Below, one piece after another: positions 35,601 to 50,600 of a stretch of DNA of 64,000 bases. Under the pieces are notes generated by a model that saw nothing but the letters and a program-made list of their open reading frames with translations, was not told the DNA's origin and did no database searches. Both the position numbers and the translations under genes were made by a program. Source of the stretch: Trichostrongylus colubriformis (taxonomy: Eukaryota > Nematoda > Chromadorea > Rhabditida > Trichostrongylidae); the NCBI GenBank assembly GCA_963978905.1, contig OZ022258.1, positions 53,862,591 through 53,926,590 of the forward strand. The letters run 5' to 3'. Numbering within the stretch: the stretch's first letter is position 1; each line of letters starts with the position of its first letter.

Positions 35601-38600
35601 GCCCTCGGCCGTATAATCAGCAAAATGCCCGCTGGCTGCTGGTCTCTAATCCTGGTACAATGCCCGAGTACAGCCGAGAAACTCAAGCGGGCAAACAAGT
35701 CACAGTGGTCCGTAGCAATTGAATTGAGATTGTCCTCCAGAGTGTAGCTCTCCTCGCAGATGGTAAGTAAATAAATGGATAAATAAATAAGTAAATCATG
35801 GAAGAGGAATTCATGTTGAACTTCTCAGTCATCACTTCGTTTCCAAAAACTTGGCATTTCCATTTTTGACGGGAATTCATCAGCTGTTGAGCCCTAGGGA
35901 ACGTTTTGGCAATGTTTGAGTGTCTCGGTGGCGTCAGCTATGATTGTCAAAGCTGTTGAGATCTTCTCGCCGCATTTCCATAAGGGTTCGCTCTTAAGTG
36001 CTCCATGGATCATATGACATCAAATAGACTCATGTGCATTGGGATTGTATTGAAATTCAATGCTGCATATGGAAATATCAGATGATCTTCTCAAAGTTTT
36101 CACTGCGGCTCAAAAACTTGTGTGATCTTCGATATAATGCAATAAACTTGATGAAATGGAATTCGGGGAGATAATCAGCAAGGTAAAGCTTCAGTCGAGC
36201 TTCATCCTGTCCATTTACCATTTTCCGCTAACCTTCACTGTTGTCTTTTGCAATGCTCTGGTAACAGGTTTCTATTATTTTAAATTTCAATAAATTTAAA
36301 ATCTGAAATTTCAAAATGAATGATTTGAGATAATTCTAAATAAATTTTCTAAATTGAGCAATGCATTCGACCCAGTCGTGCCACGACTACCACGTTGAGG
36401 TGCTTAAATATAATAGGCACGTGTACCGCACACGTACTTTGTAGGATTGAAATGTGTGCCCTAACCTGCTCCGTTCGTACTTTCTGACCCACGGCGACTA
36501 GACAAACGGCTTCCACGAACTCCAGGGGGAATGGGGGGGGAAGGGTAGGTCCCGGCATAAGAAAAATTGAATACATGGTTCAACCGTCGCTGCTAGATCC
36601 CTTTCACTTATGTGTGTAGAATGCTCCGCTTCTAATCGCAGCGCTGCCTTTCTCTTTCATAAAAAAAAAACAAAAAAGGACCTTCACAAGCCACGAGCCA
36701 ATTATGGAGAATTGAAAAAAGCTGTCGATGGAACTGCTGCCTACCAATAGGGAATTCAACTGGTGCATTCGGTCACTCAACCTTTCATTGACGCTTTTCC
36801 TATTGTCGGGGACATTTTATTTACTGCTAACATGGCGCACTTTTTACACTGTCAAGGAAAATTTCGATTGGCAGTGATTGGCAAGATGAAAACGAAAAGA
36901 CAAAGCGCACTTCCACTCCATTATACTTGTTAATTAAGTTGTCATGAAAACGTCCGTTGCTATAAAAACAGTGGGATGCTAATGTTCCACAATTCCTGTA
37001 ATTGTCACGCACAGCCTTCGTTTTATTCTCGCAATTCCATGCAATGGTATCTGAATTTTCAGTAATTCGCTAGTTAAATGTACTGCAAAATGTAATGTAA
37101 TTACCGTTTTTCAAATTCTGATTCAAGTTATTGAGGCACTTTGATTTTTTGTTGTTTATCTCTTCTCATACTTTTCATTTTGTCATAGTCTGTATTCCCC
37201 AAGATTTTTGAACTACTCTTGTGCTCGTCACTTGGTGTATTGAATAAATAAATAAATAAATTATGGAAACGGATTAAGACGGAGCCAACCTTCCAAGCAT
37301 TTTCGATCAACTTCGACCAGTTCATTCTTTATCCTTCCCAGTCAGACTTACTTTTGAAAATAAAAGAGAATTCGCCGATTTTTCCGGCTGCTCAAGGAGT
37401 CAAGGAGTCAAACATTACTACTATGTAAGTGACTTTCTCATAAAACTTTCTCATAAATCGACATTGTTTTTCATTCTGCGTGTTCAAAAGTTGCTCGGAG
37501 GGAATTCGAAAGAGCTTTATTTCGTTCTACCGATTTTTCGATTTCTACGTAGGAGCCGAAGGATCTTCTCGGAACTTTTTGTGTTTCTGTTCCATTTAAC
37601 TGAAATAGAATCATGGAATTTTGTGAAGAATTCCTTTAAATATCAAAGTGACTGTTAGGGCTGACTAATAAGTGCAGGTGCAGTGAGATGTAAAGTTGTC
37701 CGAGCCACAAAAAGTTGGGAGCTCCCTATTTTTTGAGCTGTGACCTCCAGGAAGCTGCACACGAACAGGTGGACCTGAGATGATGCAAAGCTTCACGCAA
37801 GTTCCATTCAAACTCGTCAACGATGAAAGGTGCATGTAAATTCATTTCGTTCTGGCACGGTTGGAGTAGCGGACCTTCCCCTTGGATCTGGAAAAAGATC
37901 CTGAAGATGTTTTTTTTGCAGGATCAGCATCATGCCAGCGAAATGTGCGGATGAAGCCTTAGTGATGGAAAGTGACTTTCTTCGGGCCCATTATAATCCT
38001 GGATGAGGGTGAGGCCTACAAGAGTCCTCGTGAGTAGCAAAAAATTCCCTTAGACGAATTAGGTGGGTTCTATAAGTTCTGGACATCTGTGATTTTGCGA
38101 CGGCAATTGTGACCAATCGGCCAGAAATTATCGATTCTGTTAAAACAAGTTTTCCTAGGAATGTGTAATCGAGTTTTCCGGTAATGCAGTAAATTAGAGT
38201 CGTCGGGTAATCCAAGGGACAGCTGCCGGGAAATGCACTTTATTGAAAAATGCCTTTTTTGCAGCCAAGTGCTAATTCTAGTGCAAGTGCTCACCAGTTT
38301 GTCATGAGAGACTGCGAAATGCATGACGTGTGTCGAGTCGCCCGCGTGTGCCCCAATCAACTCATCACTGCTGAACTTGCCAAGGGAGCAGTTTGACGGA
38401 GAGGACTCAACGAAATTCACACAACATCTCACGATGAGATGCGGGTCGTTCCAGTCTCATCAACTGCAAGTTGCTCCGGATATAAAAACGGAACTAAATT
38501 CGGAGTGATGAGAGAGGACTTTGGCACTGAGCCCAATCTTTCTCTAGTTTTAATCTGTTTTCCACAATAGCTGGTCAGAACTCACAGCCTTCGAGAAATT

Positions 38601-41600
38601 TCTGTCGCGGATTTTTTCTCCGATTTCCGATTTTCATATTTCCATATGTGCTCAGTTCACGCATTTCGTGTAGACGATTTTTCTATCACATTATGGAAAT
38701 GCCTGCTCGATCGGCATATTTCATCCTCGCTCATTTCCCTCTCTTCATTCAATTCTTCTTCATTTATTTGTTCCAGAGATGAGTCTAATGAGTTCATCTT
38801 ACGTGTCTCCCAGTTATCCTCAAATTTTGGCCAGAAGGTAACCAAACAGTAGCTATTCCTCATGGGCTCTGCCGTGCATTCTTCAACCACTTGAAAATGT
38901 ATGAACGACTGAATGCTCCAAAAGCAGATTGCCAAACCTGCTGGTATCCCTTGATTTGTGACTGCGATGTCGTAGCGGACGCAAACTTTTCCACTGAGAC
39001 TTAGCAACTCGATGAAAGGATGTTTTGATACTCTTGATGGTTTGCACATCTATGCATCCATCTATGGATAGACCTGCGAGTTTCAACGGAAGCACATGTT
39101 CATTGAGCTATTAAGAATGTGATCTGTTTCAAGTAAATCCGAACCCCACAAATTCGACCACAACTCGAACTAGGATATATTAAGAATGTTTGATATTGAT
39201 CTCGTGTTCGTAAAATAAGATTCCACGTTGATATTGGTGAGTTATCGCACTTATAATGAGTTTAATTAAGAAAACAAACCCAAAGTCAAAATTATAAAAT
39301 TGAAAATCTTCTTTACCGGCCCTTTCATCATTCCAGACGAGAGTCTGAGACGAAAGAGATGAGGAAGATACGGTGGATAGCCTAACCGCTTCAAACATGA
39401 GCCCCGATTATAACCACGATAGCGATAAGGTGGCGAAAACTCCTTTAAAAAAGCGCGTCTTGGGCTGTTTATTGCGATTCAGCCGCACAGCCTTGTATCC
39501 GCTGGGCTAGTTGTGGGAGGGAGGGGGGAGGGCGGTGCAAAGTTCTGGCAGTGCTCACTCAGTTCCTCGGCGCCGTCTGCATTCAACCTGACCGGCTAGA
39601 AATTTAGAGAGGGAAAAGGGAATAGTTGAGAAGGAGGATTTATGAATTCGTTTATCTCGGGTTTTTTGCAAATTCATTCCCATCTTTCTGTAGTGTTAAT
39701 ATTCTGATCACCTAAACTTTCATATTACACAATTATTCCCCAGTCTGCCAGAATTACCTCTGACAGTGTCTTCAATGACAATTGTGGTTATATTATAAAA
39801 AAATTAATTAATTAAAATAGGGTAAATTGGAGTGAGCGGGAGTACTAGCCTACTGTAGCAAATTTTTACACTGCTAGTAATGCTGTATGTAAGAATGTCA
39901 CCTCACCCCTTCTCCTATGTGCGATATGTTACATCTTTTCATATTCGGCTAGATGGTATCAAGCTTGTTCGCAAACACAAAAACACAGGCCCATTGGTAA
40001 TCCCATAAGACATTGTTTAGGCAAAATACACAGTCATTTGTCTTACTATACGAAATAAGATGCATGACGCATTTCAAAAAGAGAAAAAGGAATCCAGTCG
40101 TTTCTATGTAGTTGAATAGTTGCTCATAGTTGACCTGACCTATTGTAGTATAGTTCCAGCTCAATGAAAGTATTCTCTCTTTTCCCTCCTTCGCCTAAAA
40201 GTACTGACGCTATTGTTCGCTGTTGACTTTCGGCCACATGGCGATCTCTCATTTAAAACCAGGCTCATGGGAATTTCCTAATCTTTCGGAGCTACTCATA
40301 CCGCCTTCCTCTTTGTTTATGATGCTTCTTAAAAAAGTAGTTTTCGGAGAATATCATGTCACAGCGTTCCTTTCTGAAGAATTTTGCGCTTCTCAGACTT
40401 GTGGAAGATAAACACAGATCTGGTCGTTTATATGATTTCCGTCCATGTAATAGCCACATAGTATTGCCCCCTAACAATCTCGTGGTAACTAGAAAAACTG
40501 GAGATACTCTGTAGTATCATTCTTGGGATATGTACGGCGGTGAAATGTCCAATCACAAAGCTCTTAGGCCGCGGTCATACTTTGCGGTGCCGGCGGTAGG
40601 GTGTGACTGCGTATCTCTGCTTCTCCGCCTATGCCACCCTGCCTTGTTGCCTGCGTATCCTCTGCATCTCTCCCGTGCCACACTCCCTAGCTGCCTGTGA
40701 ACGCAGCCACGCCCCGCCGGCGGTGAGTATGACCGCGACCTTAGAAGGTTCTGTAAGACATAGAATAAATGGAAAAGTCCTCGAGAAAGATTTGTTTTTT
40801 TTATGAAATCTTGGTCATTTGAGGTGACCAAGGTGAGGAATTTTCTACCCCTTATGATTTTTGTATTTTTTCTTTCAATTTTTTGTACCAATATCACCCA
40901 CAAAATAGGAACACACATACCCTGCAGTCACTTCGAGTTATGGATCGGTCCCTCTGCCACTTTAGCCTTTTTGGTATTTCGCTTGTTCATTATGGACGCG
41001 CCAGCTCTACTAGCAAAGCACTTTAAAAAAGAGAGGATCGTTTTATGTAGGGGGGGGGGGGGGAGGAAGGGGTGGTGGGAGGAAGGACGATGTGTAGCTC
41101 GTGGGAGCGTGTCTTCAATGACTCGTTAGAGTTGTCCACCTGTTCCCTTCCTATTGCTTACTTTAAGAGGTTGTCATTCCGGCATTCCGATAGAATTCGT
41201 GCTGCCCATTTTTTGAAAATGAAAATTTTTAAATTTGAAAACAAAAATTTTTAAATATTTGTAAGTGATATATTTTTGAATGAAAATTGAAATTTTATTT
41301 TGCTCTTTGCCCTCTTCCCTGACTGTTTATATTCACGTAACTGTTGTTGTCATCTTTCGGTGATCGCCGGCAATATGTCTGTTTCGCCGATATATTTCAT
41401 GGGAATAGCCGGAGCTCGGTGACGTTTTCATGACATTTTGCTTCGCTAGATACGCCGTTCCCTTTCTGTCGTTCATTTTGAAAACTTATGAAGTCCTATA
41501 AAAATATTTACGATTCTCGAAGCATTGATTGACGTCATCCTTGCCTCGTACACGTTCTAAACCCTTTTTTGGCCTCTTCGGGCATCATCTAAAAGCAGGT

Positions 41601-44600
41601 GTCATTATTCATTTTCAGCATCATTTTATAGTCTCACTGATAGAAGTAGAGCGCTGTTCTGGTAGCAAACGAATAGTTCCTCCTAGAAATTGACCCAGCA
41701 GCTTTGATCACTTTCGCTGTTGAAGAACTGAAGCTTGCATCAGGACCTGGATCCCCCATATTTTCAAGCATTCCTTTTCGGAGGCTGGAATGAGTTTAGC
41801 GTTCATCTTTAGACTTTCCAAACTACCGTAACCATACCGTAGCCGACGTCCTGCGTAGTGAGTGATTCATGAGTATTGACTTTACTCTCTGGTGGTACCC
41901 AAAATGTGATTCCCTGACCACATCGGAATATATGCTGAAAGCATTATTCAGAACATTTTTCACAGAACTGCCTTCATCGAGCAGAGGCCATCCCTGCGTT
42001 TGATTACTGCAGTTGGACTGAATCCGCCGAAATTTTTGTTTTTTTAATAATGATATAATAGCCCTGTGGGGATTGACTAGCATATCCACCATCAGTTGAT
42101 TTGTTCGCGGCCAGTCAGGGATCCTCTGGCGAATATTCTTCAGCTAATAAGGATTTTTAACCCATGGTGGATTTTTTTATTTTTAACCCATGGTTTTAAC
42201 CCATGGTGGTAAATAGTATTTTTAACCCATGGTGAACTATTTAAACTCGTGCCATGAATAGAATCGTAAATGCCACCAAAACGCCATTATATGTGTATGC
42301 ATACAGTAGCGCTCAAAAGTCTTCGGCCAAATGGTTTTTTACTTGGGTTTTCCACTTGTAAGTTTTTTGCGACTGGACCAATCCAGGAGAAATTTTAGTA
42401 TGTTGTACTTGGAGACACTGCATACTAAATATACTATTTTGGCGCTCAACGGTGTAAGTTACGTGGTTGAATGCGATTTTTTGTTTTTGGAGTGCCATCC
42501 CTATGCCTGTGCCGCCGTCATCAAAAGTCGTGGTCTTTCTACAAAATATTGGCGTTCTCTGAGGCTTGCTCGTTTTGTTTTTGTAAAGAAAGCCGTTTTT
42601 CTTCACCGAGCCTTTTTCTTCTTTTTTGGTGGTCGTGTGGTGAACTCTTGTAAAAAAACCAAAAGAGTTAAGCGGCACTCAAGTAGAAGGAAATGTTGAC
42701 AATAGGTTCAGGCACCACATATTAAAATTTTGCCAAATTTGGTCAAGTAGAAAAAAAGTTATGACCAAAAAGTTTTAGCCGAAGACTTTTGAGTGCTACT
42801 GCACATATAAGGGCGTTATGATGGCATTCACGATTCTAGCCATAGCACGAGTTTGAATAATTCATCACATAGGTACTCCCAAACAGAAGAACGCTCTTAT
42901 TCACAAGACAGTTTTCAAAAATTGCATCCCCTAAATTTTGAAAATCCGAAGACGTACATCCTTAGTGTACACTAACGCGTTTGAGAGTAGTAGGCTTTTT
43001 TCGATGTGAAGTAGAGAAACGTCAAAAATACGCTAGATGTATCATTCGTGGGTTAGCTTTCGCTTAAGCAGTATCGCTTCAGGAACAATTTTAGGAGTAT
43101 TTTCGGGTGATTGCGGATTATGAACTTACGATTAGAGATGGTGCAACATTGAAGAAAAAGGGGATGAAACTGTTGGAATCACTAAAAACAGGTCTCTCTT
43201 TCACCAGTGTACCTTGCTGGAGACGTGCTTTCGCGCCCTCTATATCACTGAAGGGAGGTGATGGAGACGGCGCGGTAAGTAAGCCAAACGTTCCCTCCCC
43301 CACGGCTTCTCCCTCGTTGCACACAGGCGAACCACGGAGTTCAAGGGAGGCCTTTAAAGTGACCTTCGCCACTTACACGATTAAGAAGTAGTCCCACTAT
43401 CTGATGGAAACATTTTCCCAGTTTCACTTTCCTACATTACTCCTAATGGTGTCTTTGAGTGGTACATACGTCTACCTTATGTACCGTTCGAATAGGAAAG
43501 TACATTTCCTACGTGCTGCCACGTTGGCTGACTGCTTTAGCACGTTCTCTCTGAAATGAATTTTGGCACCGCCCAGCACTGCTGACTGCATGACTTTCGA
43601 GAGCATCACATTTTCCGGACGATAAACCTTGACAAACCACAATTAACTGCCATCTCGTAAAGGACGGGTCGAAAGGCTATATTAAAGAAGTATCAGATCT
43701 ATCAAGGATCGAAAAGTGAACCAAGTTTTTGTTCTTGATCCCCTTAATGCGTGATAATATATCGATAAACATAATATAGTATATTAATAATGACATTAAT
43801 AATATTATATTTGATTTTCGTCATCAGTGTTGTATTTACAGCCTTCAGTGACTGGTGTTCACCATACCTTGTTTTCAAATTTACCAACGAACGTTAGGGT
43901 CGTTTCAATTGAATTTGCCGTAATGAACTGAACACAATCGAATTTCACTGGCATGTCAGGCCACCACCGTGGGTGAACACGCTTGCTTGTGCATTTTTCC
44001 TGCGTCTGGTGCATGGTTGCTGCTCGAGGTCCCCGGAGAAATTTCGTATCCGCCGGCAGTTATCGAATCCCATCACCGAGTTGACGTTTATCCGATTTTC
44101 ATCCATCACTAGTACTAATGGTAAACTCCGCTGGACTAAGCTGTCGATCCCTGGCAGTGAAATTGAATGCGGGAAATAAAAATAAATTGAATTGTATATT
44201 TTCGCTGGTGAGCTCTTCCAGTCGACTTCTATGTAGGTTCTAGCCTATTTGACTGCAAATTTATTCAATGTGCACCTTCTATACCTTACTCTGAATCAAA
44301 GTGCGGTGGTTTTTTTCTTTGGTAAACAAATTAGTTGCTAGGGTGTTTGACTTTACTGTGAAATTGCTTCTATCTTGTAGATGCTGATCACATAATTGGG
44401 GGTGTGTACCCTTATGTCAGGATTTCGCACCGCCGCACTTCGCAAGCGAAGCAATGCGGACGAGCTGAAGGCGCCATGTTGTTGGATCCCGAAGCGATTA
44501 CAAGTCCACTGCGTATCGCACCCCTAGCGTTACCGTGTAATCGTTTTAAGACCCAACTACCGCGACGCGCATAGATCGCACACATTGCATCGCACGCCGC

Positions 44601-47600
44601 TCGTCGTCGTGCGAAATCCTGACATAAGGGCGCACACCCCACAACTGGACTTCAAAAAACCTCGTGAAGTAATCATATAGTAATAATTCAAGGTCAATAT
44701 CTATCGTTTTCGTGCTACAGGAAGAATTTTGCCCAAAATGGAGAATAGCCTTCGAAAGATGGAAAATTCTTCGTAACTTTCAGTGGATGAGTTTCTGATG
44801 CGCCATGCATTCGATTTCCCTAAAAACGGAACCCTCTCGACACCAGATAGCCTCACGACTGAATACTCTGATCACCGATATGCCGACGACATACATGTTC
44901 ATGTTTTTCTCTTTCTTTCTCTTCTGTTTTTCTCTTTTTCTCTTCTGTTTGTTTGTTCGGTTTCTTCTGTTCATGAAGATGCCCGACCGAAATGATTCGT
45001 AAAACTCAGCTGACACCCGCTGTGTCAACTTTTTACCCTCCCGGGAAGATTGGACGGCTGATGAATCGGTCTCCGAGGGTAGGGAAGTGAACCCGAGACG
45101 TGGAATCAAATTCGAGGCAGTAGAGACACAGATTCGCACGTTGAGCTATTGATCCAGCATGTTTTCATGCCATTTTCATGAGATTTACCTTCATCTAATT
45201 TGTAAGCGGATAGGTATAACGAAATTCCGGAAAAGGCTTTTGTCAGCCTGAGTTGCTCAAAGAACGCTGTTCCGTTCCGGATGTTTTCTCTTGGAGAGCA
45301 ACGGTGCAATTTGATTTCGAATGCGCAGCTACTGAAAGTCGCTGAGGATTTCATCCGATGAGACCTTTGAATTCAATTCCCCCAAATGGCGGATGTTCCT
45401 AGTCTCCAGCTGTTCAGAAAAGCAGCTATAAATATCAGTAGATTGCGAAATTGCGTAAATCATGCTCGAATTTTCTCCTGCTCACTCCACTCTGATTCCC
45501 GGACTCGGCTGGACGACAAATGACGTTCCCAGGAGACATAAGCTTCGCTCGAGAGGCGGGCGCAGAAAGGATGGCCGTTCGCTGAGAAATTTGAATTATA
45601 GCCATCGTAACGGCTCCATTTCGTCAATCGTCAGGAATATAGCAAGCGATGGTTTTGTTCACTTCGTCGAATAACATCGCCTCAAACACCTGATTTGATG
45701 TTTTCTGTTGCTTTCGACGTTGTCGTGAGTTCAGCCCCCTTCACGTTCTCTTCTATTACCATACCATCCTACTTTTCCGTTACAGCCATGCACGCTGCTA
45801 GAACTCAACCAGGAATTACTGGAATTGTTTTCCTCACTTAGATATCCCTGTTTCCGTGAATCGTTTGAATAGCTGGTTGATGAAACTTCAGCTAATTTTT
45901 CATCAAAAAAGCCGAGAGGGTGGGGAATGTCTTCAGGTGGTTTTTTCCTTAGGCAACATTTCTTGGACATTCATTTAACCTCCTAGGAGCATTTGGAACT
46001 TTGTGATCTTTCTCGTGGCTCGGACATATAAACCGACGTTAAAGAATCACTGTTGAGTCAAAAAACATTTGAATATTGTACTAGGATTTCGAATGGAAAT
46101 CCAATGCATGGCGCATCGGAAACGGATGGCGAGTACACTGTCTTATCCATCTAATGTAGATAAAAGCCTACTGAAAACCCGTGAGCATGTGTATGAGTAA
46201 AGGCAACCGGGAATGGTCTGTGGCCCACGACTCAATTAGCGAAACTATCAGAAGGTTGGGGATACTGAAAAGAACTTTGAAGAACGCAAGCCTGATGTTT
46301 ATCATCACTCCGCTAAGAAATGTGTCCGAGAAACGAGTTGGTAAACTTTTGGTGAACAGACAATGACCCAGTTTCACCTAAAGGAATCGTCCACGGAAAA
46401 AATAAGTTTTCTGTTACCCACATATTCATGTTGTATTTGCGTAATGTGGGCCGCATGCAAAAAGTCACGCGAAAACATGTGAATCCGACTAAGATACAGC
46501 ACCAGGTAGTCTCGGCCGGGTGGGCGGGGCCTCCGAGCAAGTGCACACCCCGTCGTCCGCCGCGGTCGTAGACGCATCATGGGAACAAAAAGTTACGTGA
46601 ACAGTTCCACCCTCCGTTATCAACCGCGGCGGACGAAGGGACGGAACTTTTAGTCGGAGGCCCCGCACACCAGGTCGAGAGTTTGGGGAACTATATCTTA
46701 GCGTAATTCTTACTTTTTCGCGTGAAACTTTGCATACGGCTCCTATCAGACAAATACAACATGGATATATGGGTAACAAAGAAACTCTTTTTTTTGTCGT
46801 GCGCGACTCCTTTATGTCACCAGCACAGATCCATTGCTCATTTTCACGTTTCTATCATATAAAAATCCCCAAAAACCATGATGCTCCTGGTTTTTTTAAT
46901 ATGACGAGCCATGCACGCTGCTGGATCTCAAGATGTGAGCTTAGGAATTATTCAAGGTGTTTTTCTAGTTAGGTACTGCTTTGGAAAAAAATTTAATAGC
47001 TGACTGATAAAACTTCAGCATCTATGTACATGCAAATAGTCTTCTTTAGATGGAACATGTACAATGCCCAAAGCTCGTCAACCTCTTCTTTCTGATGAGA
47101 GTTGGAATATCTTGAAATTGCATGAATTATCATATGTTAACCAAAGTAGTTGAGGCCACCAAGGAACAATCAGATTCGAAAAAAAGCAATGTGCTGTGGG
47201 CATCGTAGCACTGCATCAAAGGCTTGTCGATGGCTGTAGTTTTTACTCTCCCATCACCTAAGGAAGTTTATCTCTGACAGCTCACTCTACATAAATATAG
47301 TGTCGCACCTCCTTCTGCAGTGAGTTGCGCCAGTGAGTTGCGCCAATTTCGCAGCTCAGCCCCGCAAAAAGCGCTATGGTTCGATTTTTCCGAATATTTC
47401 ACACCCATGAAAGTGTTTTCACCTCCAAATTGACGAGATGTGCATGTGCCTTGACATCTGACGTGCTTTTCCCTTTTAATTTCTACGCTTTTCTAGTGTG
47501 AATTTGGTCGGTTCTATCCACGAGTACATAGCCCCTTCGACAATCGCGGAATAGGTGCCGTCACGAAGTGCGAGGGTAAGTGTCAAACGCGTAAAGAACC

Positions 47601-50600
47601 CGTATATGAGATGGCGGTCACCGTTTCAAGATGGCTCACACCCATCTACGATTCAACCAGCAGGGCAGTGGTCGTATCTGCGTAGATAAAAGGCATGATA
47701 TCAACTGTGATAAGAAGCGATAGGTGAAATCGAACGATATTATCACGTGAGAATTTGTCCAAGTACTAGGCTTCAAACTCGTCTAAGTCAAAGGGTAGGG
47801 TACAACTTATTTTTAGTGTTCTTGAAAAGGTTTCTTTGGTTCGTTCTTCACTTGTACAGTAGCGCTCAAAAGTCTTCGGCCAAATGGTTTTTCACTTGGG
47901 TTTTTCACTTGTAACTTTTTTGCGACTGGACCGATCCAAGAGAAATTTTAGTATTATGTACTTGGAGACACTGCATACTTAATATGCTATTTTGGCGCTC
48001 AATGGTGTAGGTTACGTGGTGATATGCAAGTTTTTGTTTTTGGAGTGCCATCCCTATGCCGTCCTGCTGTGCCGCTGTCATCAAAAGTAGAGTCTTTCTA
48101 CAATATAATAATGTTCTCTGAGGCTTGCTCGTTTTGTTTCTGTAAAGAAAGCCGTTTTTCTTGACCAAGCTTTTTACTTTTCGGGTGGTCTTGTAGTAAA
48201 TTTTTGTAAAAACATTAAAAGTGTCAAGCGGCACTCAAGTAGGAGGAAATGTTGGCAATAGGTTCAGGCACCACATATTAAAATTTTGTCAAGTTTGGTT
48301 AAGTAGAAAAAAAGTTATGACAAAAAAGTCTTGGCCGAAGACTTTTGAGTGCTACTGTATGTTCTTCAGCACCTCCAGTGTCTTTCTGAAGAGCGTCAGT
48401 GCACCAAAATTATCGCGAACAGTCCCTTTAGATTGCTACATTAGGTGGGTACACACCATTGTGCAGTGGACTGTTTGGCATCCTTGCAATAGTTTTCACT
48501 GCTCTATCTTCAGTATAGTGGGCAATCGCGAGTATGTTGCGTGTGGCCCAGTCGTGATGTCGCGGCCACCTCATAACGCCAAAGATTTTTCAGTTTCGGC
48601 GCTGTGCCGATAGATAGGCACGTGCATCTGTCAAACACTGTGGCACATAAATTATAGGCAACACAGCCGCAGAGATGATAAAGGATACAAAAAGGGAGAA
48701 TGATTTGAAAGCGTGTCTAAGAACTTGGCAGGCGAGATGCCTGCCGAGATGCGTGTCAGGACCCTCTACATAGGTCACCAAGGCTCGCCAATTTGCGGCA
48801 GGTGTTTTACTGGTCTTGTTTTGAAAACGATCAGTTCTTAAACGGGATGAACAAAAACTTATCGCGCGCAGAAGCCTAATTCTCGTAGTGATACTCTCTG
48901 GTGCAACCTCTGAAATGGCCATGGCTAATTTATGCTAATCATTAAGCCTTTTCAACTGTGACTGACCCTGATGCGTGATGCATTCCAAAAATAGTCAACT
49001 TCGTTACTGGTTCCCCACACCTTTTCTATATTCCTTAGAGATTCTGAAGATTAATCACTATCAATATACTATATCTACTAGATAGATCTGATGCTGCCCA
49101 TAAGAGTGAGTCGTAGTTGTGACAGCTGAGCTCGGGAGTCTACATCCAAACAGCACTGCATCAGTCACGGTGGGCATCTCCCCACAACAAGACATATGTA
49201 TTTGTCAAACTCCAAAAATCTCTCTGAGCGCATGGAAAATATTTGCTGTCCGTTTTGATTCATGACTCAAATGCGATGGCATCTTTTGCTCGTTTTGGGA
49301 AGTTTGCAAAAACAAGCAAGCCCGCTACTTTTAACTTCGAAGCTTAAACTCGCATCAAAGAAGTTGACCAGGGATTTTGCTTTGCCGAGAAGGTAAACGA
49401 AGCATGGATCAAAGAAGCACAGAAAGCGTACGAAAGTTAGCGAATATAATAAAATAATATAATACCGTTTAGGTTTACGTTTAACGTTTCGGCGTTAATC
49501 AGTCCCTTTTTGGGATGCGCCGCACATTCTAGTTCCATTCAGAATCGTGATGGCTGGTGAATTTGATGCGGCCTATACAATGACTCGCGGTGAACGGCCG
49601 ATGTACAAGCCACTGCTTTAATCCTTCCAGACGAGTCTGGTACCAATTCGCCGACCCTGGAGGGATGGCAGGCTTTGTTGGCCTGGACGGGCGTTGGTGC
49701 AAGATTTGAGAAATAATATAATAATGTTATAAAATAATATATAATATGTAGTCTGCGTTATGCGCCATGCATCTGATTTTCAATCCCTGTATAGACGATT
49801 AAATCGGCGATCCCGGTAGGATGGCTGGTGTTAGTATGTGATGTCTTTCTGAAGGCTTTAACAGGTGTAATTTGATTGGACTCTCTTACTCTCCTTTTAC
49901 ATTTTTTCAACTGTTATTTCATCGCCGGTCACATTGAATTGTAGTTCTATCAGTTTTTACAAAGTATTCTCAGCAAGGCCGGTCTGCCATCCGTGGGTGG
50001 TCATATTGCTCATTTCAAAGGTTCTGAATGCTGCATTTGCGAAGATTCTGATACGATAAACTGCAATAACTCACGCCTGTCGTGGGTTTTACACGTGGCT
50101 CACCTAGTTCCCGATTGTTGACGCAAGGCTGTTTTCTTTTTTGAACTCGTACATAATTACGAAGCGCATTCATTTCTCCGTTATAGGCTCGGTGCAATAA
50201 AACCGGCAATTTATGGGCTGTTCATAGTTCAAACTTGGCATGAAGAACAAGAAACAGCATTTTTTAAACCTGCCCAGCATGTATCAGACACGAGCGCTTT
50301 TTCACCTCTTCTGATATGTAGTATTTAGGCGCAGCATGGAGAACTTGCATTATTAATGAGAAATCGAGAAAAAAATCCAAATCTCACTCATCGTCATCCC
50401 CTTTATATTAGCAGTTTAATTTCAATGGCTTCGTTTCAGGATACTATTCTTGTGATCCATTCTGAAAAATTCTTTATGGCCCTTATGCAATAAAAAGAAT
50501 TTCAATCATTTTTGCATGCAAGAAGTGACCATATTTTTCGAACTTTCTCAAATATTATGGTCAATTATACAAGTATACGAGCATTCCGGGCTTCGATTGT

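Noticed and set aside
38657..39049. 130-codon minus-strand frame in UGT intron 1
   Set aside because: No domain recognised and no clear splice or start context; frames of this size occur by chance in 64 kb.
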